DNA from: Ignavibacteriota bacterium
Lineage (GTDB): Bacteria; Bacteroidota; Ignavibacteria; UBA10030; SZUA-254
Length of the DNA stretch: 64,000 nt
NCBI GenBank assembly: GCA_025358305.1
Contig: JANYJZ010000005.1
Location: forward strand, 92,271 to 156,270
Direction: 5' to 3'
Shown one piece after another: positions 53,326-63,596 of the stretch (position 1 is the first letter of the stretch; every line of letters starts with the position of its first letter). Under the pieces are notes generated by a model. The model saw only the letters and a program-made list of their open reading frames with translations, was not told where the DNA came from and ran no database searches. The translations under genes and the position numbers were made by a program.

Positions 53326-54549
53326 TTAATATGCATGTGCGCCGTGCGCGCCGATTACGAAGATCCAGCGGAGCCATGCCTGTGAAAATTGGCCTTGGAC
53401 GTTGCTTGTCGTATGCTTTGCCTCAAGTTCTATTTTCTGAAACTCAGTGGCATACCAGCCAAACGTGGCGGAGAATGCGCGTTCCGCCGTGCTCGCGGAC
53501 GTGGGGAGATTGGAATAATCGAATCGGCCCGTGAGAAACGTTCTCTTTTCGAGCTGATACGTGAGTGCACTGTACATGCCCCATGATGTCACATTTTCAG
53601 GCGCGCCGATGCCGACGTTGCCCAAGATGGCCTCCGTCTGCCAAACGATCGACTGGTATGTATTGAATTGGAGCGGCTTCCACTTGTACGTCACGTCGAA
53701 CGAACCCAGGGTGGTCGTGTAGCCGAGGGGATTGGGTCCGGTCACTCCGCTCAGGCCGAGCTCCAGCGTCGCATTGTCAGTGAGGTCCCAAAAGTTCTTC
53801 AGGTGGGCGAGGTAGAGGTACCGGCTCGATTGGCTCCGGGAAAATGCCGGATTGTCATGCGGCCCGCCTGTCACCTCGACGGTCAGTTCCTGAAAGAAAT
53901 CGAACGGGTTCGGGACCAGCCAGCTCAACGAGATTCCTGCGTCGTTCAACCCGTCAGGACCGAGATAGTTGGTCAAAACGTTTGGCAGATCGATGAATGA
54001 CAAGGCGTGCGGATGCACGGGGTTGACCTTCCCCATGGCCATCCGAAACTTGCCGGCCTTCAGCTGGAGGTTCGCAGGCAGGTCGGTCGTCGTGAGGTAC
54101 CCTTCCTCGAGATCGGCCGCGAACGAGCCGTTCGACGGATCGCGCCCCAGTGAGATGAAGAAGTCCGCCCTGGCATACGGATCGACCACCGACTGGAATG
54201 AGATCTCCGCCTCATTGAGGTAGGCATCGTATTTTCGGCGGATATTGCTTTGATATGAGCCTTGAAAATCTCCGATGACGCTCATATTGGGATTCGTGGA
54301 GATCGCGCTTCTTGGCTGGGCCGCCGGCTCCGTGGTCGCCGCAGCGGCCGGTGTTGGAGGCTGCATCTCGCGCTGGATCTGCCGCAGGAGGAGCGAATCA
54401 GACGCAGCAGTCGAGTCCTGTTGCTGAGCGGAGAGCGTGAGCGACATGAAGATGGAACACAAGAACACCGAGAAGAGCGCGAGCGGAACAGAGCGCCTCG
54501 TGTCCCGCAGTGCGGCGGCATGTAGTACGATGAATGACTGTCGAGTCAT
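53326..54549 (-). CDS. Outer-membrane beta-barrel-like protein in the metal operon
   Basis: About 407 residues. A long signal region ends near LTLSAQQ. A Pro/Ala-rich linker follows, then alternating hydrophobic strands to a final aromatic segment (WLRWIFVIGAHGAHAY), a pattern of outer-membrane porins, though the extreme C-terminus differs from the usual Phe ending. The GKFRMAMGKVNPVHPHALSF loop is His-containing. It is upstream of the metal-binding protein and might pass the metal across the outer membrane (inference). A GTG at 54579 is an alternative start. Confidence 0.65.
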   Translation of the reverse strand: MTRQSFIVLHAAALRDTRRSVPLALFSVFLCSIFMSLTLSAQQQDSTAASDSLLLRQIQREMQPPTPAAAATTEPAAQPRSAISTNPNMSVIGDFQGSYQSNIRRKYDAYLNEAEISFQSVVDPYARADFFISLGRDPSNGSFAADLEEGYLTTTDLPANLQLKAGKFRMAMGKVNPVHPHALSFIDLPNVLTNYLGPDGLNDAGISLSWLVPNPFDFFQELTVEVTGGPHDNPAFSRSQSSRYLYLAHLKNFWDLTDNATLELGLSGVTGPNPLGYTTTLGSFDVTYKWKPLQFNTYQSIVWQTEAILGNVGIGAPENVTSWGMYSALTYQLEKRTFLTGRFDYSNLPTSASTAERAFSATFGWYATEFQKIELEAKHTTSNVQGQFSQAWLRWIFVIGAHGAHAY

Positions 54550-54641
54550 AACAATGGTCCCCGGGATAGTATGATTCACACCCGGTGCCCCCTACTGGGA
54601 ATGCCGGTATGAATGTGGTTCTCGATTCGAACGTGGGACGA

Positions 54642-54986
54642 TCAGGAGAACCGGGCCGGTGGGGCGCGGCCGTGGCAATGCTCGAACTGTTCGGGGAGGT
54701 GGAGGGAGATGCTTGAGATGGATACACATTCCTGAGGCGTGAGTAGGACAGCGACGGGGTTCGTGCGCGTCAGCGTAATCTCAGATGATTGGATCCTCAG
54801 GCAAAAGATGCAATTCGGGGAGTGCGACTTCTGGGAATCAGCGTCGGAGGACTGCAGGTGCACATGGCGAACCCCTTCCTGCTCATGGATTGGGTGGGAA
54901 TGTGCCGCAGGGAGGACGGAGAATGAAAAGACATACGCCGCCAATAGCAGTGCAGATACAGCAATATGAAGGGTTCGCTTCATCAT
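54642..54986 (-). CDS. Small exported His-rich protein, putative metal binder
   Basis: A 114-residue protein with a signal peptide (1-27). The following segment holds H29, H31, H34, H41, H43, H55 and a CIFC pair (C59, C62), resembling small DUF2946-like periplasmic proteins. It is the first gene of the operon with an outer-membrane protein, metal-binding protein and permease, so a role in metal buffering or sensing is likely. Two ATGs lie in a row at the start. Confidence 0.7.
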   Translation of the reverse strand: MMKRTLHIAVSALLLAAYVFSFSVLPAAHSHPIHEQEGVRHVHLQSSDADSQKSHSPNCIFCLRIQSSEITLTRTNPVAVLLTPQECVSISSISLHLPEQFEHCHGRAPPARFS

Positions 54987-54998
54987 ATCAGGTTGAAT

Positions 54999-55027
54999 AA
55001 TCTAGGGAATAATTGATTGATATGCAA
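54999..55027 (-). promoter_or_regulatory. Putative promoter of the metal-uptake operon
   Basis: Minus strand: TTGCAT, 17-base spacer, TAGATT. The predicted start is about 6 bases before the ATG. No clear Fur, Zur or MntR palindrome is visible; a direct repeat GAATAAT overlaps the -10 region. Confidence 0.5.
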
Positions 55028-55089
55028 CGTATTCCTCAACGGGCTCTGAATTCATGCTTTTATTGAATGTGACGGGCGTAAACCATTGG

Positions 55090-55118
55090 TTGACTCTCTA
55101 CCCCCAATGTCATATATT
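55090..55118 (+). promoter_or_regulatory. Putative promoter of the SDR-yqeY-cvpA-mutS2 run
   Basis: TTGACT, 17-base spacer, TATATT, identical to the Rieske promoter in both boxes. Leader about 18 bases. Confidence 0.65.
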
Positions 55119-55142
55119 TGGTCAGGAAATTTTGAGCAAAGG

Positions 55143-55847
55143 ATGAAGAATTCCGACAAAAAGGCACTCATCACGGGCGGTACGGGTGCCCTGGGCCGGG
55201 TAATTGTGAAGCGGTTCCTGGGAGAGGGCGTCAAGGTCGCCTCTTCATACCGCGATGAGGCAGAAATGGCGCTGCTCCGAAACTCCTTCGGTGATGAGGT
55301 CGTCCTCATTCCAGGGGATGTCACGCAGGAGAGCGATGTCAAAGCATTGTTCGATCGCGCGGTCGATGCCGTCCAACGTATCGACATCTTGCTCAATGTG
55401 GTCGGCGGCTATGTTCCGGGATCATCGGTGAAGGATACCGAAACGCAGACGTGGGACCTGATGATGAGTCTCAATCTGCGGTCGATGTTTCTCTGCTCAA
55501 GGGAATTTCTTCGCCGCGCTCACGGGGCCTCCTATGGCCGCATCATCAGCATCGGCGCAATGCCTGCGCTCCAACCGTCGGCTGGCATGGCCGCCTACGG
55601 CGTGTCCAAGGCCGGCGTCATCTCGTTGACGGAGTTCCTCGGTCTGGAACTCAAGGGGACAGGCATCACGGCGAATGCGATCGCGCCGAGCATCCTCGAT
55701 ACGCCGGCGAACAGACATTCAATGCCGGCCGGGGATCCGACGCGCTGGGTTTCTCCGGATGAGATCGCAGAACTTATGCTGTTTCTTTGCTCGGATCAGG
55801 GGAAGTCGATCAACGGCGTCTGCATTCCGGTATTTGGTGGATCGTAA
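55143..55847 (+). CDS. Short-chain dehydrogenase/reductase
   Basis: A 234-residue NAD(P)-dependent oxidoreductase. TGGTGALG (11-18) is the cofactor loop; NVVGGY, the catalytic serine in ISIGAMPA, and YGVSK give the Ser-Tyr-Lys set. The C-terminal ICIPVFGGS is as in FabG-like enzymes. Substrate unknown. The start follows the promoter by 18 bases; a longer upstream frame crosses the promoter. Confidence 0.88.
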   Translation: MKNSDKKALITGGTGALGRVIVKRFLGEGVKVASSYRDEAEMALLRNSFGDEVVLIPGDVTQESDVKALFDRAVDAVQRIDILLNVVGGYVPGSSVKDTETQTWDLMMSLNLRSMFLCSREFLRRAHGASYGRIISIGAMPALQPSAGMAAYGVSKAGVISLTEFLGLELKGTGITANAIAPSILDTPANRHSMPAGDPTRWVSPDEIAELMLFLCSDQGKSINGVCIPVFGGS

Positions 55848-55862
55848 TCAGGGACGAGAGCT

Positions 55863-56315
55863 ATGACTTTGGCAGAAAAAATTTCACTCGATATGGCAGT
55901 AGCGATGAAGTCGGGGCAAAAACTCCGGCTGGAAACTCTACGCACCATCCGCGCCGGCCTCCTTGAAAAGCAGGTGGAGAAACGGCCTTCCGGAGGCGTC
56001 AAGGAAGAGGATGAACTCGCGGTGCTCACGCAGGCGGCCAAGAAACGGAAAGAAGCAGCTACGATCTTCCGCGCAAACAACAGGCCCGAGCTCGCCTCGC
56101 AGGAGGAGCAGGAACTCCTCATCATCCAGGAATACCTCCCGAAGCAGCTCTCGGAATCGGACGTGCTAGATAAAATCAAACAGATCATCACCCAGTCGGG
56201 TGCATCAACGCCGGCCGAATTCGGCAAAGTGATGCCGCTTGTGATGAAAGAGCTCAAGGGCAAGGCCGACGGCAAGATGATCCAGGAAACAGTGAAACGA
56301 CTATTAGGAGCTTGA
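55863..56315 (+). CDS. GatB/YqeY-domain protein
   Basis: A 150-residue helical protein of the YqeY family, related to the tRNA-binding tail of GatB. LRLETLRTIRAGLLEKQVEKR, QEEQELLIIQEYLPKQLSE and the C-terminal KGKADGKMIQETVKRLL are typical. It may help tRNA-dependent amidation, but the role of the stand-alone protein is unknown. Its 3' end carries the Shine-Dalgarno of cvpA. Confidence 0.9.
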   Translation: MTLAEKISLDMAVAMKSGQKLRLETLRTIRAGLLEKQVEKRPSGGVKEEDELAVLTQAAKKRKEAATIFRANNRPELASQEEQELLIIQEYLPKQLSESDVLDKIKQIITQSGASTPAEFGKVMPLVMKELKGKADGKMIQETVKRLLGA

Positions 56316-56320
56316 TCCGT

Positions 56321-56845
56321 ATGGCAATCACAGACATCTGCATCCTCGTCGGGATCGCGCTCTTCGCGCTCCTCGGGTTTCGAGATGGATTTTTCCGCAA
56401 ACTCTTCGGTATTATGGGCCTCATCATCGGTCTCCTCGCCGCGACAAGGTTCATGGGGGACCTCGGCGAGAACATCGTGCGCTGGCTCGACTTTTCACCC
56501 GATGTCTCTTATGTGCTGGCGTTCTCGTTCCTTTTCATGTTTTCGATGGTCATCGTCAATATCCTCTACCGGTGGTTTGGACGGTCGAGCCGTGAGACCC
56601 TTTCGATGCGTTCCCGCTTCGTCGGCGCGATCCTCGGTATCGGGCAAGGCCTTGTTTCCGTGAGCCTCCTGCTCATCATGTTCGGCATCTTCGACATCCC
56701 GGCCTCCGACGAACGTGACTCGGCCGTGTTCTACGAGCCGATCCGGGACATCGCACCGACAGTTTATAACTATACGACGTCCTGGTTGCCTGAGTCGAAG
56801 GATTTTTTTGAACTTGTGAAGACCAAATTTGAAGGCAAGCCCTGA
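56321..56845 (+). CDS. CvpA-family membrane protein
   Basis: A 174-residue protein with four hydrophobic helices and the family GFRDGFFRKLFGIMGLIIG motif near the N-terminus. CvpA-like proteins are linked to envelope homeostasis. AGGAG ends 10 bases before the chosen ATG; a TTG at 56312 is too near to it. Confidence 0.85.
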   Translation: MAITDICILVGIALFALLGFRDGFFRKLFGIMGLIIGLLAATRFMGDLGENIVRWLDFSPDVSYVLAFSFLFMFSMVIVNILYRWFGRSSRETLSMRSRFVGAILGIGQGLVSVSLLLIMFGIFDIPASDERDSAVFYEPIRDIAPTVYNYTTSWLPESKDFFELVKTKFEGKP

Positions 56846-56875
56846 TCAATAGCAGCTCATCCCGACACCATATGC

Positions 56876-59227
56876 ATGCGTGAGCATCTCCATTCGTTCG
56901 ACAAACTCGAATTCGAAAAAGTTCTACATCAGATCCAGTCGTACACCCATTCTGAGCTAGGCAAAGAGCACGTCCGAACCATCCGGCCGTTATCGGACGT
57001 CGCCCGTATCCGGACAGCCCTTGATCGTGTTTCGGAGATGAAGCTTCTCCTGGAAGGAGACGACGCGTTCCCGATGTACGACATCCTCGATGTTCGCGAA
57101 GCCGTCCAGCGGGCTTCGATCGAGGACTATGTCCTCCACGCGGACGACCTGCGTGCGATCTCTCGCACGATGCATACCGCCCTCGGCATCTCGAACTTCT
57201 TCGTGCGCCGCAAGGGCCGGTACCCCCTCATCGAGGAACTGATGCGGGATTTCCGCGTAGATCCCCTTCTCGAGCACCACATCAGCCAGGCGATCGACGA
57301 AGACGGCCAGGTGAAGGATTCGGCAAGCAAGGAGCTACAGTCGATCCGGCGCCAGATCCAAGAATACCACGATATTCTCCGAAAGAACCTCGAACGGATC
57401 CTCAAGTCACTCGCGGAGAAGGACTGGGCCCAGGAGGAGATCATCACAACCCGAGAGGGGAGGATGGTCATCCCCATCAAGGTGGAATACAAAAACCAGA
57501 TCCCCGGGTTCATCCACAGTTCCTCGGCGAGCGGGGCCACCGTCTTCGTTGAGCCGACCGAAACGCTCGAGCTGAATAATGAGATCCGAACCCTCCACTT
57601 CAAGGAGCTGCGGGAGATCGAGAAGATCCTCCGTGGGCTCACAGGAGAGGTTCGCGCGGCTCGTCAGCAGATCCTCCAAAATATGGCGGTCCTGGGCGAG
57701 CTCGACTTTGATCTCGCGAAAGCGAAGTATTCCATCGTGATCCTCGGCGCGGCGCCTCGCGTCGGCGTCAACGGAAACTTGCGCCTCCTGGAAGCGTACC
57801 ACCCGCTCCTGCTCCAGAAGCATAAACGGAGCGAAATCATGCCGCTGACGCTGGAACTTACCGGGGGGCATCGTACGCTCATCATCACCGGACCGAACGC
57901 AGGCGGAAAGAGTGTCGCGATGAAGACCGTAGGCCTCCTGAGCCTTCTCGCGCAGTCCGGATGCCACATTCCCGCCTCGCCGGAGACGGAGTTGCCCATT
58001 TGTTCGGACATCTTCGTCGACATGGGGGATGAGCAGTCGATCGAGCACGATCTGAGCAGTTTCAGCTCCCATCTGCAGAATCTCAAGCTCATCTGCGATG
58101 GGGTGAATGCGTCGAGCCTCGTCCTGATCGATGAGATCGCCTCCGGAACCGACCCGCAGGAAGGAGCAGCGCTCGCCTCGGCCATCCTGGAATTCCTTAC
58201 GGAAACCGGATGTCTGACCATCGTGACGACGCATCACGGGATGCTGAAGACGTTCGCGTTTGAGAACCCGGCCGTACAGAATGGCGGCATGGAATTCGAT
58301 CAAGAAACGCTCACACCGACATATCGCTTTCGAGCAGGTGTTCCCGGGAGCAGCTATGCACTTGAAATGGCAGAGCGCATGATGCTTCCGAAACAATTGA
58401 TCGAACGATCGCGCCAACTGAAAGGCCGGGAATCCACGAAGTTGGAGGATCTTCTCCTTGATCTGGAACAGCAGTCACAAGAGCTCCGCGCTGCTGTCGA
58501 ACAGAATCGAGTCGAGACGGCTTCGTCCCGCCGGCTGAAAGAGGATTATGAAGTAAAGCTTAAACTTGTACAAAGAGAGCTTCGAGACGCAAAATCTCAA
58601 GCGATGCTTGAAGGAAAACGTATCCTCGAGGATGCCAATACGCTCGTAGAGCGGACCATCCTCCAGATCAGAGAATCCGGCGCTTCGAAGGAAGCCGTTC
58701 GAGCCGCAAGAAAGGAACTTGTCGACCGCCATTCTGAGTACTCGGGAGCGGAAAAAGCCCTGGAAGAGGCCTCCCCGAGCATTCCTACGCGGCCCATCGT
58801 CGTCGGTGACCGGGTACGCATCAAATCGACGAGTGCGAGAGGGGAAGTCCTTGCCATGGTCGACGAGCGGACTCTCCTCGTCCTCATGGGAAATCTAAAG
58901 GTCAAGGTTGCGACCCAGGACCTGGAAATAACCTTAGACAAAGAAGAGAAGTTCTTGTACCGTACGCCAATGCCGGAAATCAGTAATGTACAGCGCGAAA
59001 TAGATCTCCGCGGACTTTTTGGCGACGAAGCGATCGCCCAGATTGAGAAGTTCCTTGATACCGCGATGCTCTCCGGATTGACGCGCGTCGATATCATCCA
59101 TGGGAAGGGGAGCGGCGCTTTACGAAAAAGGGTCGCAGAATTCCTAAAGCACAACCCTCAAGTCAAGTCGTTCAGACTCGGGGAGTGGAACGAAGGGGGA
59201 GGGGGCGTCACGGTGGTCGAACTATGA
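56876..59227 (+). CDS. mutS2: Endonuclease MutS2
   Basis: A 783-residue protein. The MutS core has Walker A ITGPNAGGKSVAMKT (K345) and the LVLIDEIASGTDPQEGAAL Walker B/signature region. A coiled coil (about 510-640) leads to a KOW-like stretch (VGDRVRIKSTSARGEV) and a C-terminal Smr nuclease domain with IDLRG and HGKGSGALR. MutS2 resolves recombination intermediates and, in Bacillus, acts on collided ribosomes. The stop overlaps accC (ATGA). Confidence 0.95.
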   Translation: MREHLHSFDKLEFEKVLHQIQSYTHSELGKEHVRTIRPLSDVARIRTALDRVSEMKLLLEGDDAFPMYDILDVREAVQRASIEDYVLHADDLRAISRTMHTALGISNFFVRRKGRYPLIEELMRDFRVDPLLEHHISQAIDEDGQVKDSASKELQSIRRQIQEYHDILRKNLERILKSLAEKDWAQEEIITTREGRMVIPIKVEYKNQIPGFIHSSSASGATVFVEPTETLELNNEIRTLHFKELREIEKILRGLTGEVRAARQQILQNMAVLGELDFDLAKAKYSIVILGAAPRVGVNGNLRLLEAYHPLLLQKHKRSEIMPLTLELTGGHRTLIITGPNAGGKSVAMKTVGLLSLLAQSGCHIPASPETELPICSDIFVDMGDEQSIEHDLSSFSSHLQNLKLICDGVNASSLVLIDEIASGTDPQEGAALASAILEFLTETGCLTIVTTHHGMLKTFAFENPAVQNGGMEFDQETLTPTYRFRAGVPGSSYALEMAERMMLPKQLIERSRQLKGRESTKLEDLLLDLEQQSQELRAAVEQNRVETASSRRLKEDYEVKLKLVQRELRDAKSQAMLEGKRILEDANTLVERTILQIRESGASKEAVRAARKELVDRHSEYSGAEKALEEASPSIPTRPIVVGDRVRIKSTSARGEVLAMVDERTLLVLMGNLKVKVATQDLEITLDKEEKFLYRTPMPEISNVQREIDLRGLFGDEAIAQIEKFLDTAMLSGLTRVDIIHGKGSGALRKRVAEFLKHNPQVKSFRLGEWNEGGGGVTVVEL

Positions 59228-60717
59228 GCATTCGGAAGATACTCATCGCAAACAGAGGCGAAATCGCCCTCAGGATCATCAGGACGTGCAAATCCATGAA
59301 TATCCGAACAGTTGCGATCTACAGCGACGTCGATGCGGATGCTCCTCACACACGGGCTGCGGATGAATCCTACCACATCGGGCGTGCTCCCGCGACGGAA
59401 AGTTATCTTCATAAGGAAAAAATTATTGCCGCTGCCCGCGAGACCGGCGCGGATGCTATCCATCCAGGCTATGGATTTGTTTCTGAGAACGCGGATTTTG
59501 TAAAGCTTGTCGAAGACGCGGGGATCCTCTTTGTCGGACCCGCATCAAAAGCTATCCGGCTGCTCGGAGACAAGACCTCCGCACGGCGTTTGGCCCGATC
59601 GCTCAAGATCCCGATGGTTCCCGGGGTTGTCGACCCGGTTCATACCCTCGAGAGTCTTCGCGAGGTGGCAAACGAGATCGGGTATCCAGTTCTCCTCAAA
59701 GCGTCCGCTGGCGGCGGGGGCAAAGGGATGAGAGTCGTCCAATCCGACCAGGAACTCGCTTCGGCATTTAGGAGCGCGCGATCGGAAGCCAAATCGTCAT
59801 TCGGGGACGATCGGGTCTATGTCGAAAAGTACCTTGCCGATCCCCGTCATATTGAGGTCCAGGTACTCGCGGATACTGCGGGTAACGTGATCCATCTCGG
59901 TGAACGGGAGTGCTCGATCCAACGACGGCATCAGAAAATTCTTGAGGAATCACCCTCTTTGCTGTTGTCAACAAAGCTTCGAGACGAGATCACTTCATGT
60001 GCCGTCCGGCTGGCCCGAGAGGGAGGATATACCAACGCCGGCACGGTGGAGTTCCTCCTCGACCGGGAGAAGAACTTCTATTTTATGGAAATGAACACAC
60101 GTCTCCAGGTGGAACACCCTGTGACGGAGATGAGGACCGGGATTGACCTCGTTCGGGAGCAGATTCGCATCGCCGACGGGGAACCGTTGAGCTACCGCCA
60201 GTCGGAGATCATGTTTACGGGGCACGCGATCGAATGTAGGATCTATGCTGAAGATTCGTCCAACAACTTTTTCCCATCCACCGGCGTTATCCACGCCCTC
60301 CATCCCCCATCGGGAGCCTGGATTCGGGAAGACAGGGGAGTGGTGGAAGGGGGGAAGGTCACGGCGTATTACGATCCGATGATCTCCAAGCTCATTGCTC
60401 ATGGAAGTGACCGGGATGAAGCGATTGATCGGCTGACGGAAGCTCTGTCAAGATATGAACTGTTCGGTGTTAAGAACAATATCGATCTATGTTTATGGAT
60501 TTTGACGCATCCGAAATATCGAGCGAATCAAGTCGACACGAATTTTATCCAAAATCATTTTTCCCTTCAGGATCTCGAACGGGTGCCACCTCAGCTCTTC
60601 GAAGCAGCCGCCGTTGCCGCAGCGCTGACAGAGTCCGCTGCAATCAATGCATCTGGCCCAATACGTCCGGCGCCGGGAAGCCGTTGGAGAACGATGCGCC
60701 AGGACCATTTACGATGA
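59224..60717 (+). CDS. accC: Biotin carboxylase subunit (acetyl/propionyl-CoA carboxylase)
   Basis: A 497-residue ATP-grasp enzyme that carboxylates biotin on its carrier. Motifs: KILIANRGEIALRIIRT, HPGYGFVSENADF, KASAGGGGKGMRVV, ERECSIQRRHQK and EMNTRLQVEHPVTE. The start overlaps mutS2 and the stop overlaps the biotin carrier. No carboxyltransferase gene is in the window, so the final substrate (acetyl-CoA, propionyl-CoA, pyruvate) is open. Confidence 0.93.
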   Translation: MSIRKILIANRGEIALRIIRTCKSMNIRTVAIYSDVDADAPHTRAADESYHIGRAPATESYLHKEKIIAAARETGADAIHPGYGFVSENADFVKLVEDAGILFVGPASKAIRLLGDKTSARRLARSLKIPMVPGVVDPVHTLESLREVANEIGYPVLLKASAGGGGKGMRVVQSDQELASAFRSARSEAKSSFGDDRVYVEKYLADPRHIEVQVLADTAGNVIHLGERECSIQRRHQKILEESPSLLLSTKLRDEITSCAVRLAREGGYTNAGTVEFLLDREKNFYFMEMNTRLQVEHPVTEMRTGIDLVREQIRIADGEPLSYRQSEIMFTGHAIECRIYAEDSSNNFFPSTGVIHALHPPSGAWIREDRGVVEGGKVTAYYDPMISKLIAHGSDRDEAIDRLTEALSRYELFGVKNNIDLCLWILTHPKYRANQVDTNFIQNHFSLQDLERVPPQLFEAAAVAAALTESAAINASGPIRPAPGSRWRTMRQDHLR

Positions 60718-61235
60718 ACGCAGCGAAAAAGTATGCGGCTTCTTCCGGCGGTCAGACCGCGGATATCGAGATTTCAACAGATGGCCGCCTCAGCTTGAAC
60801 GGAACGGAGATAGAGTCGCGGCTCGTTGAAGCATCGGGATTCTCCATGCTTCGCATCGGTTCAATATCATACAATGTATATGTTCAGAAGATCGATAATT
60901 ATCGCTATAATATATGGGTTAAGCATATTGTTATTCCTGTAACGCTCGAGACTCCGCTGAGCAAGGTGCTCAACGAAGTCGTTCGGTCCCACACGAAGAA
61001 GGTGAGCGAGTTCGACGTCAAAGCCCCGATGCCGGGGCTTATCCGAGAGGTACTCGTCTCGCCCGGCGACCATGTCGAACCGGGGACTCCCCTTATCGTT
61101 CTTGAAGCAATGAAGATGGAGAATGAGATCCGCTCTGCTGTCCAAGGGACGGTGAAGCTCATTACCGTCAAGAAACAGGAAGCCGTCGAAAAAGACCAAA
61201 TGCTCATTGAGATTGAAGCAAAGACCGATGAATGA
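60714..61235 (+). CDS. Biotin carboxyl carrier protein
   Basis: A 173-residue protein. Residues 15-95 are a beta-rich linker region; residues 100-170 are a biotinyl domain with EAMKMENE, K134 being the biotin site. The linker is typical of propionyl-CoA or decarboxylase-type carriers rather than E. coli AccB. It overlaps accC by ATGA and purL by 8 bases. Confidence 0.9.
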   Translation: MNAAKKYAASSGGQTADIEISTDGRLSLNGTEIESRLVEASGFSMLRIGSISYNVYVQKIDNYRYNIWVKHIVIPVTLETPLSKVLNEVVRSHTKKVSEFDVKAPMPGLIREVLVSPGDHVEPGTPLIVLEAMKMENEIRSAVQGTVKLITVKKQEAVEKDQMLIEIEAKTDE

Positions 61236-63480
61236 CCTGAAGAGCGGAGCACGCGCAGCAGAACCTGCGGTAGACCTCGAAGTCGCACGCAAACATGGCC
61301 TCACCGAGGAGGAGTATGGCAGGATCCTCGCCATTCTTGGGAGAACTCCCACCTACACGGAACTCGGCGTCTACAGCGTCATGTGGAGCGAACACTGCAG
61401 TTATAAGAACTCCATCGCAGAGTTGAAAAAGCTTCCACGATCCGGGGGGAGGCTCCTGGTCGATGCGGGGGCGGAGAACGCTGGGCTCGTAGACATTGGT
61501 GGCGGCTATGCCATTGCCTTTAAGATCGAAAGCCACAACCATCCGTCTGCCGTTGAGCCCTATCAGGGGGCCGCGACGGGTGTAGGGGGGATCATGCGGG
61601 ATATCTTCACGATGGGAGCACGGCCGATCGCCGCTCTTAATTCCCTCCGGTTCGGGAGCCTTGAGAGCCCGCGCACGAAATATCTCCTAAAAGGCATCGT
61701 GAAAGGGATCGGCGATTATGGGAACAGCTTCGGCGTCCCAACAGTCGCCGGAGAGATCTATTTCGACAAATGTTATAATGAGAATCCGCTCGTCAACGCG
61801 ATGGCAGTCGGTATTGTTCGTCATGACCAGGCGGCTAGTGCGATTGCAAAAGGGGAGGGGAATATCGTCCTTATCGTCGGCTCCTCCACCGGGCGGGACG
61901 GCATCCACGGAGCGACGTTCGCTTCAGAGGAGATCTCAGAGGCCTCAGAAGCAAAGCGACCTTCCGTTCAGGTAGGCGACCCGTTTACGGAGAAGTTGCT
62001 CCTTGAGGCAACACTTGAAGCGATTGCAACAGGGGTCGTGATCGGCATACAAGATATGGGCGCTGCCGGAATCTCTTGTTCAACATCAGAGATGAGCGCG
62101 AAAGGGAACTCCGGGATGACGATCGAGCTCTCCCGCGTCCCGGCGCGTGAAAAAGAGATGACAGCCTACGAGCTCATGCTCTCCGAGTCCCAGGAGCGGA
62201 TGCTCCTCGTGGTGAAGCCGGAACATACGCAGATTGTGGAGAAGATCTTCCAAAAATGGGATCTGCAGTGCCAGGCGATCGGTAAGGTACACTCTGACGG
62301 TTTCCTCCGGGTGACGATGCACGGCGTGAACGTCGCAACGATGCCGGCGGAGACACTGGTCCTCGGTGGCGGCGCTCCGGTCTATCACCGGGAATTCACT
62401 GAACCATCATATCTTAAATCTACGCGAAGTTACGACCTGAAGACAATCAAGGAGCCAAATGATTATACGGGCGTTCTTTATAAATTACTTGAAGCTCCGA
62501 ATATCTGTTCACGACGGTGGGTCACGCGCCAGTATGATTCCATGGTCCGAACGAACACTGTCGGACTTGACTTCGGAGATGCTGCGGTGATCCGTCTCAA
62601 GGAGCTGCAGAAGGCGATAGCAGTGAAGACCGATTGTAACTCCCGGTATGTATACCTGAACCCGTATGTGGGGGCCCAGATCGCCGTTGCCGAAAGCGCA
62701 CGAAACGTCGTGTGCGTAGGGGCGAAGCCGCTTGCAATAACGAACTGTCTCAATTTTGGCAACCCGTACAAGCCGGAGATCTTTTGGCAGTTTCGGGAGT
62801 CTATCAGGGGCATCGCCGATGCCTGCAGGGCGCTTGAGACGCCTGTGACGGGGGGAAATGTCAGTTTTTATAATGAAAACCCTGACGGACCGATCTATCC
62901 GACCCCGGTTATCGGAATGCTGGGAGAGATCGAGAACATGGACCATATTACAGACGCCGCCTTCAAGGCCGAAGGGGATGAGATCTACCTCCTTGGCGAG
63001 ACCAAGGGCCATATTGGCGGCTCAGAGTACCTCAGTCTGATCCACGGCTTGGCTGTCGGTGATGCTCCCGCCATTGACCTTAAAGCTGAACGATCCGTTC
63101 AAGATACCGTGCTCCGTCTTATCCACGCTGGGCTGGTCAAGTCTGCCCATGATGTGAGCGACGGCGGGCTGGCAATCGCCTTGGCCGAATGCTGCCTGGC
63201 GACCGTTCAGACGGGAAGGCCGTTAGGAGCCAGGATTCAGGTCAAAGCAGGCATTAGAAACGACCATTTTCTCTTCGGTGAGGACCAGTCTAGGATCGTC
63301 ATTTCTGTCGCTGAGGGAAACGGCGACCAGATCGATCGAGCGTGTTCACAGGCGAATGTACCTGTCCAGCGAATCGGGACGGTACGTGGTACGAGACTCG
63401 AGATAAATGAGGTGGTGAATGCCGGGGTAGAGGAGATGGCTCAACGATTCAACGAGAGCCTGGAAAAGCAGTTAATCTGA
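61228..63480 (+). CDS. purL: Phosphoribosylformylglycinamidine synthase, PurL subunit
   Basis: A 750-residue ATP-dependent enzyme of purine synthesis, of the small PurL form that works with PurS and PurQ. Motifs: [32 protein letters not shown], and [12 protein letters not shown] near the C-terminus. PurS and PurQ are not in the window. The start lies inside the biotin carrier gene. An AGGAGG at 63484 follows the stop with no start codon after it. Confidence 0.95.
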   Translation: MNDLKSGARAAEPAVDLEVARKHGLTEEEYGRILAILGRTPTYTELGVYSVMWSEHCSYKNSIAELKKLPRSGGRLLVDAGAENAGLVDIGGGYAIAFKIESHNHPSAVEPYQGAATGVGGIMRDIFTMGARPIAALNSLRFGSLESPRTKYLLKGIVKGIGDYGNSFGVPTVAGEIYFDKCYNENPLVNAMAVGIVRHDQAASAIAKGEGNIVLIVGSSTGRDGIHGATFASEEISEASEAKRPSVQVGDPFTEKLLLEATLEAIATGVVIGIQDMGAAGISCSTSEMSAKGNSGMTIELSRVPAREKEMTAYELMLSESQERMLLVVKPEHTQIVEKIFQKWDLQCQAIGKVHSDGFLRVTMHGVNVATMPAETLVLGGGAPVYHREFTEPSYLKSTRSYDLKTIKEPNDYTGVLYKLLEAPNICSRRWVTRQYDSMVRTNTVGLDFGDAAVIRLKELQKAIAVKTDCNSRYVYLNPYVGAQIAVAESARNVVCVGAKPLAITNCLNFGNPYKPEIFWQFRESIRGIADACRALETPVTGGNVSFYNENPDGPIYPTPVIGMLGEIENMDHITDAAFKAEGDEIYLLGETKGHIGGSEYLSLIHGLAVGDAPAIDLKAERSVQDTVLRLIHAGLVKSAHDVSDGGLAIALAECCLATVQTGRPLGARIQVKAGIRNDHFLFGEDQSRIVISVAEGNGDQIDRACSQANVPVQRIGTVRGTRLEINEVVNAGVEEMAQRFNESLEKQLI

Positions 63481-63596
63481 TACAGGAGGATTATATTAAC
63501 TTTACATAACATATATTATTAGAACTTCCCGGATGTACCCCCGGGCCGGAAAAGCGGCTCCTGGGGCATCCTGGAACGACTGACGGGCATCCCCAG
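63481..63596. other. A+T-rich junction and short repeats after purL
   Basis: An A+T-rich stretch (63490-63521) follows purL, then G+C-rich DNA with the direct repeat GGGCATCC at 63564 and 63585 (21-base period) and further on TCCGGCGAC twice (63630 and 63642). Possible boundary or iteron-like region of a mobile element; no attachment site could be identified. Confidence 0.4.
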
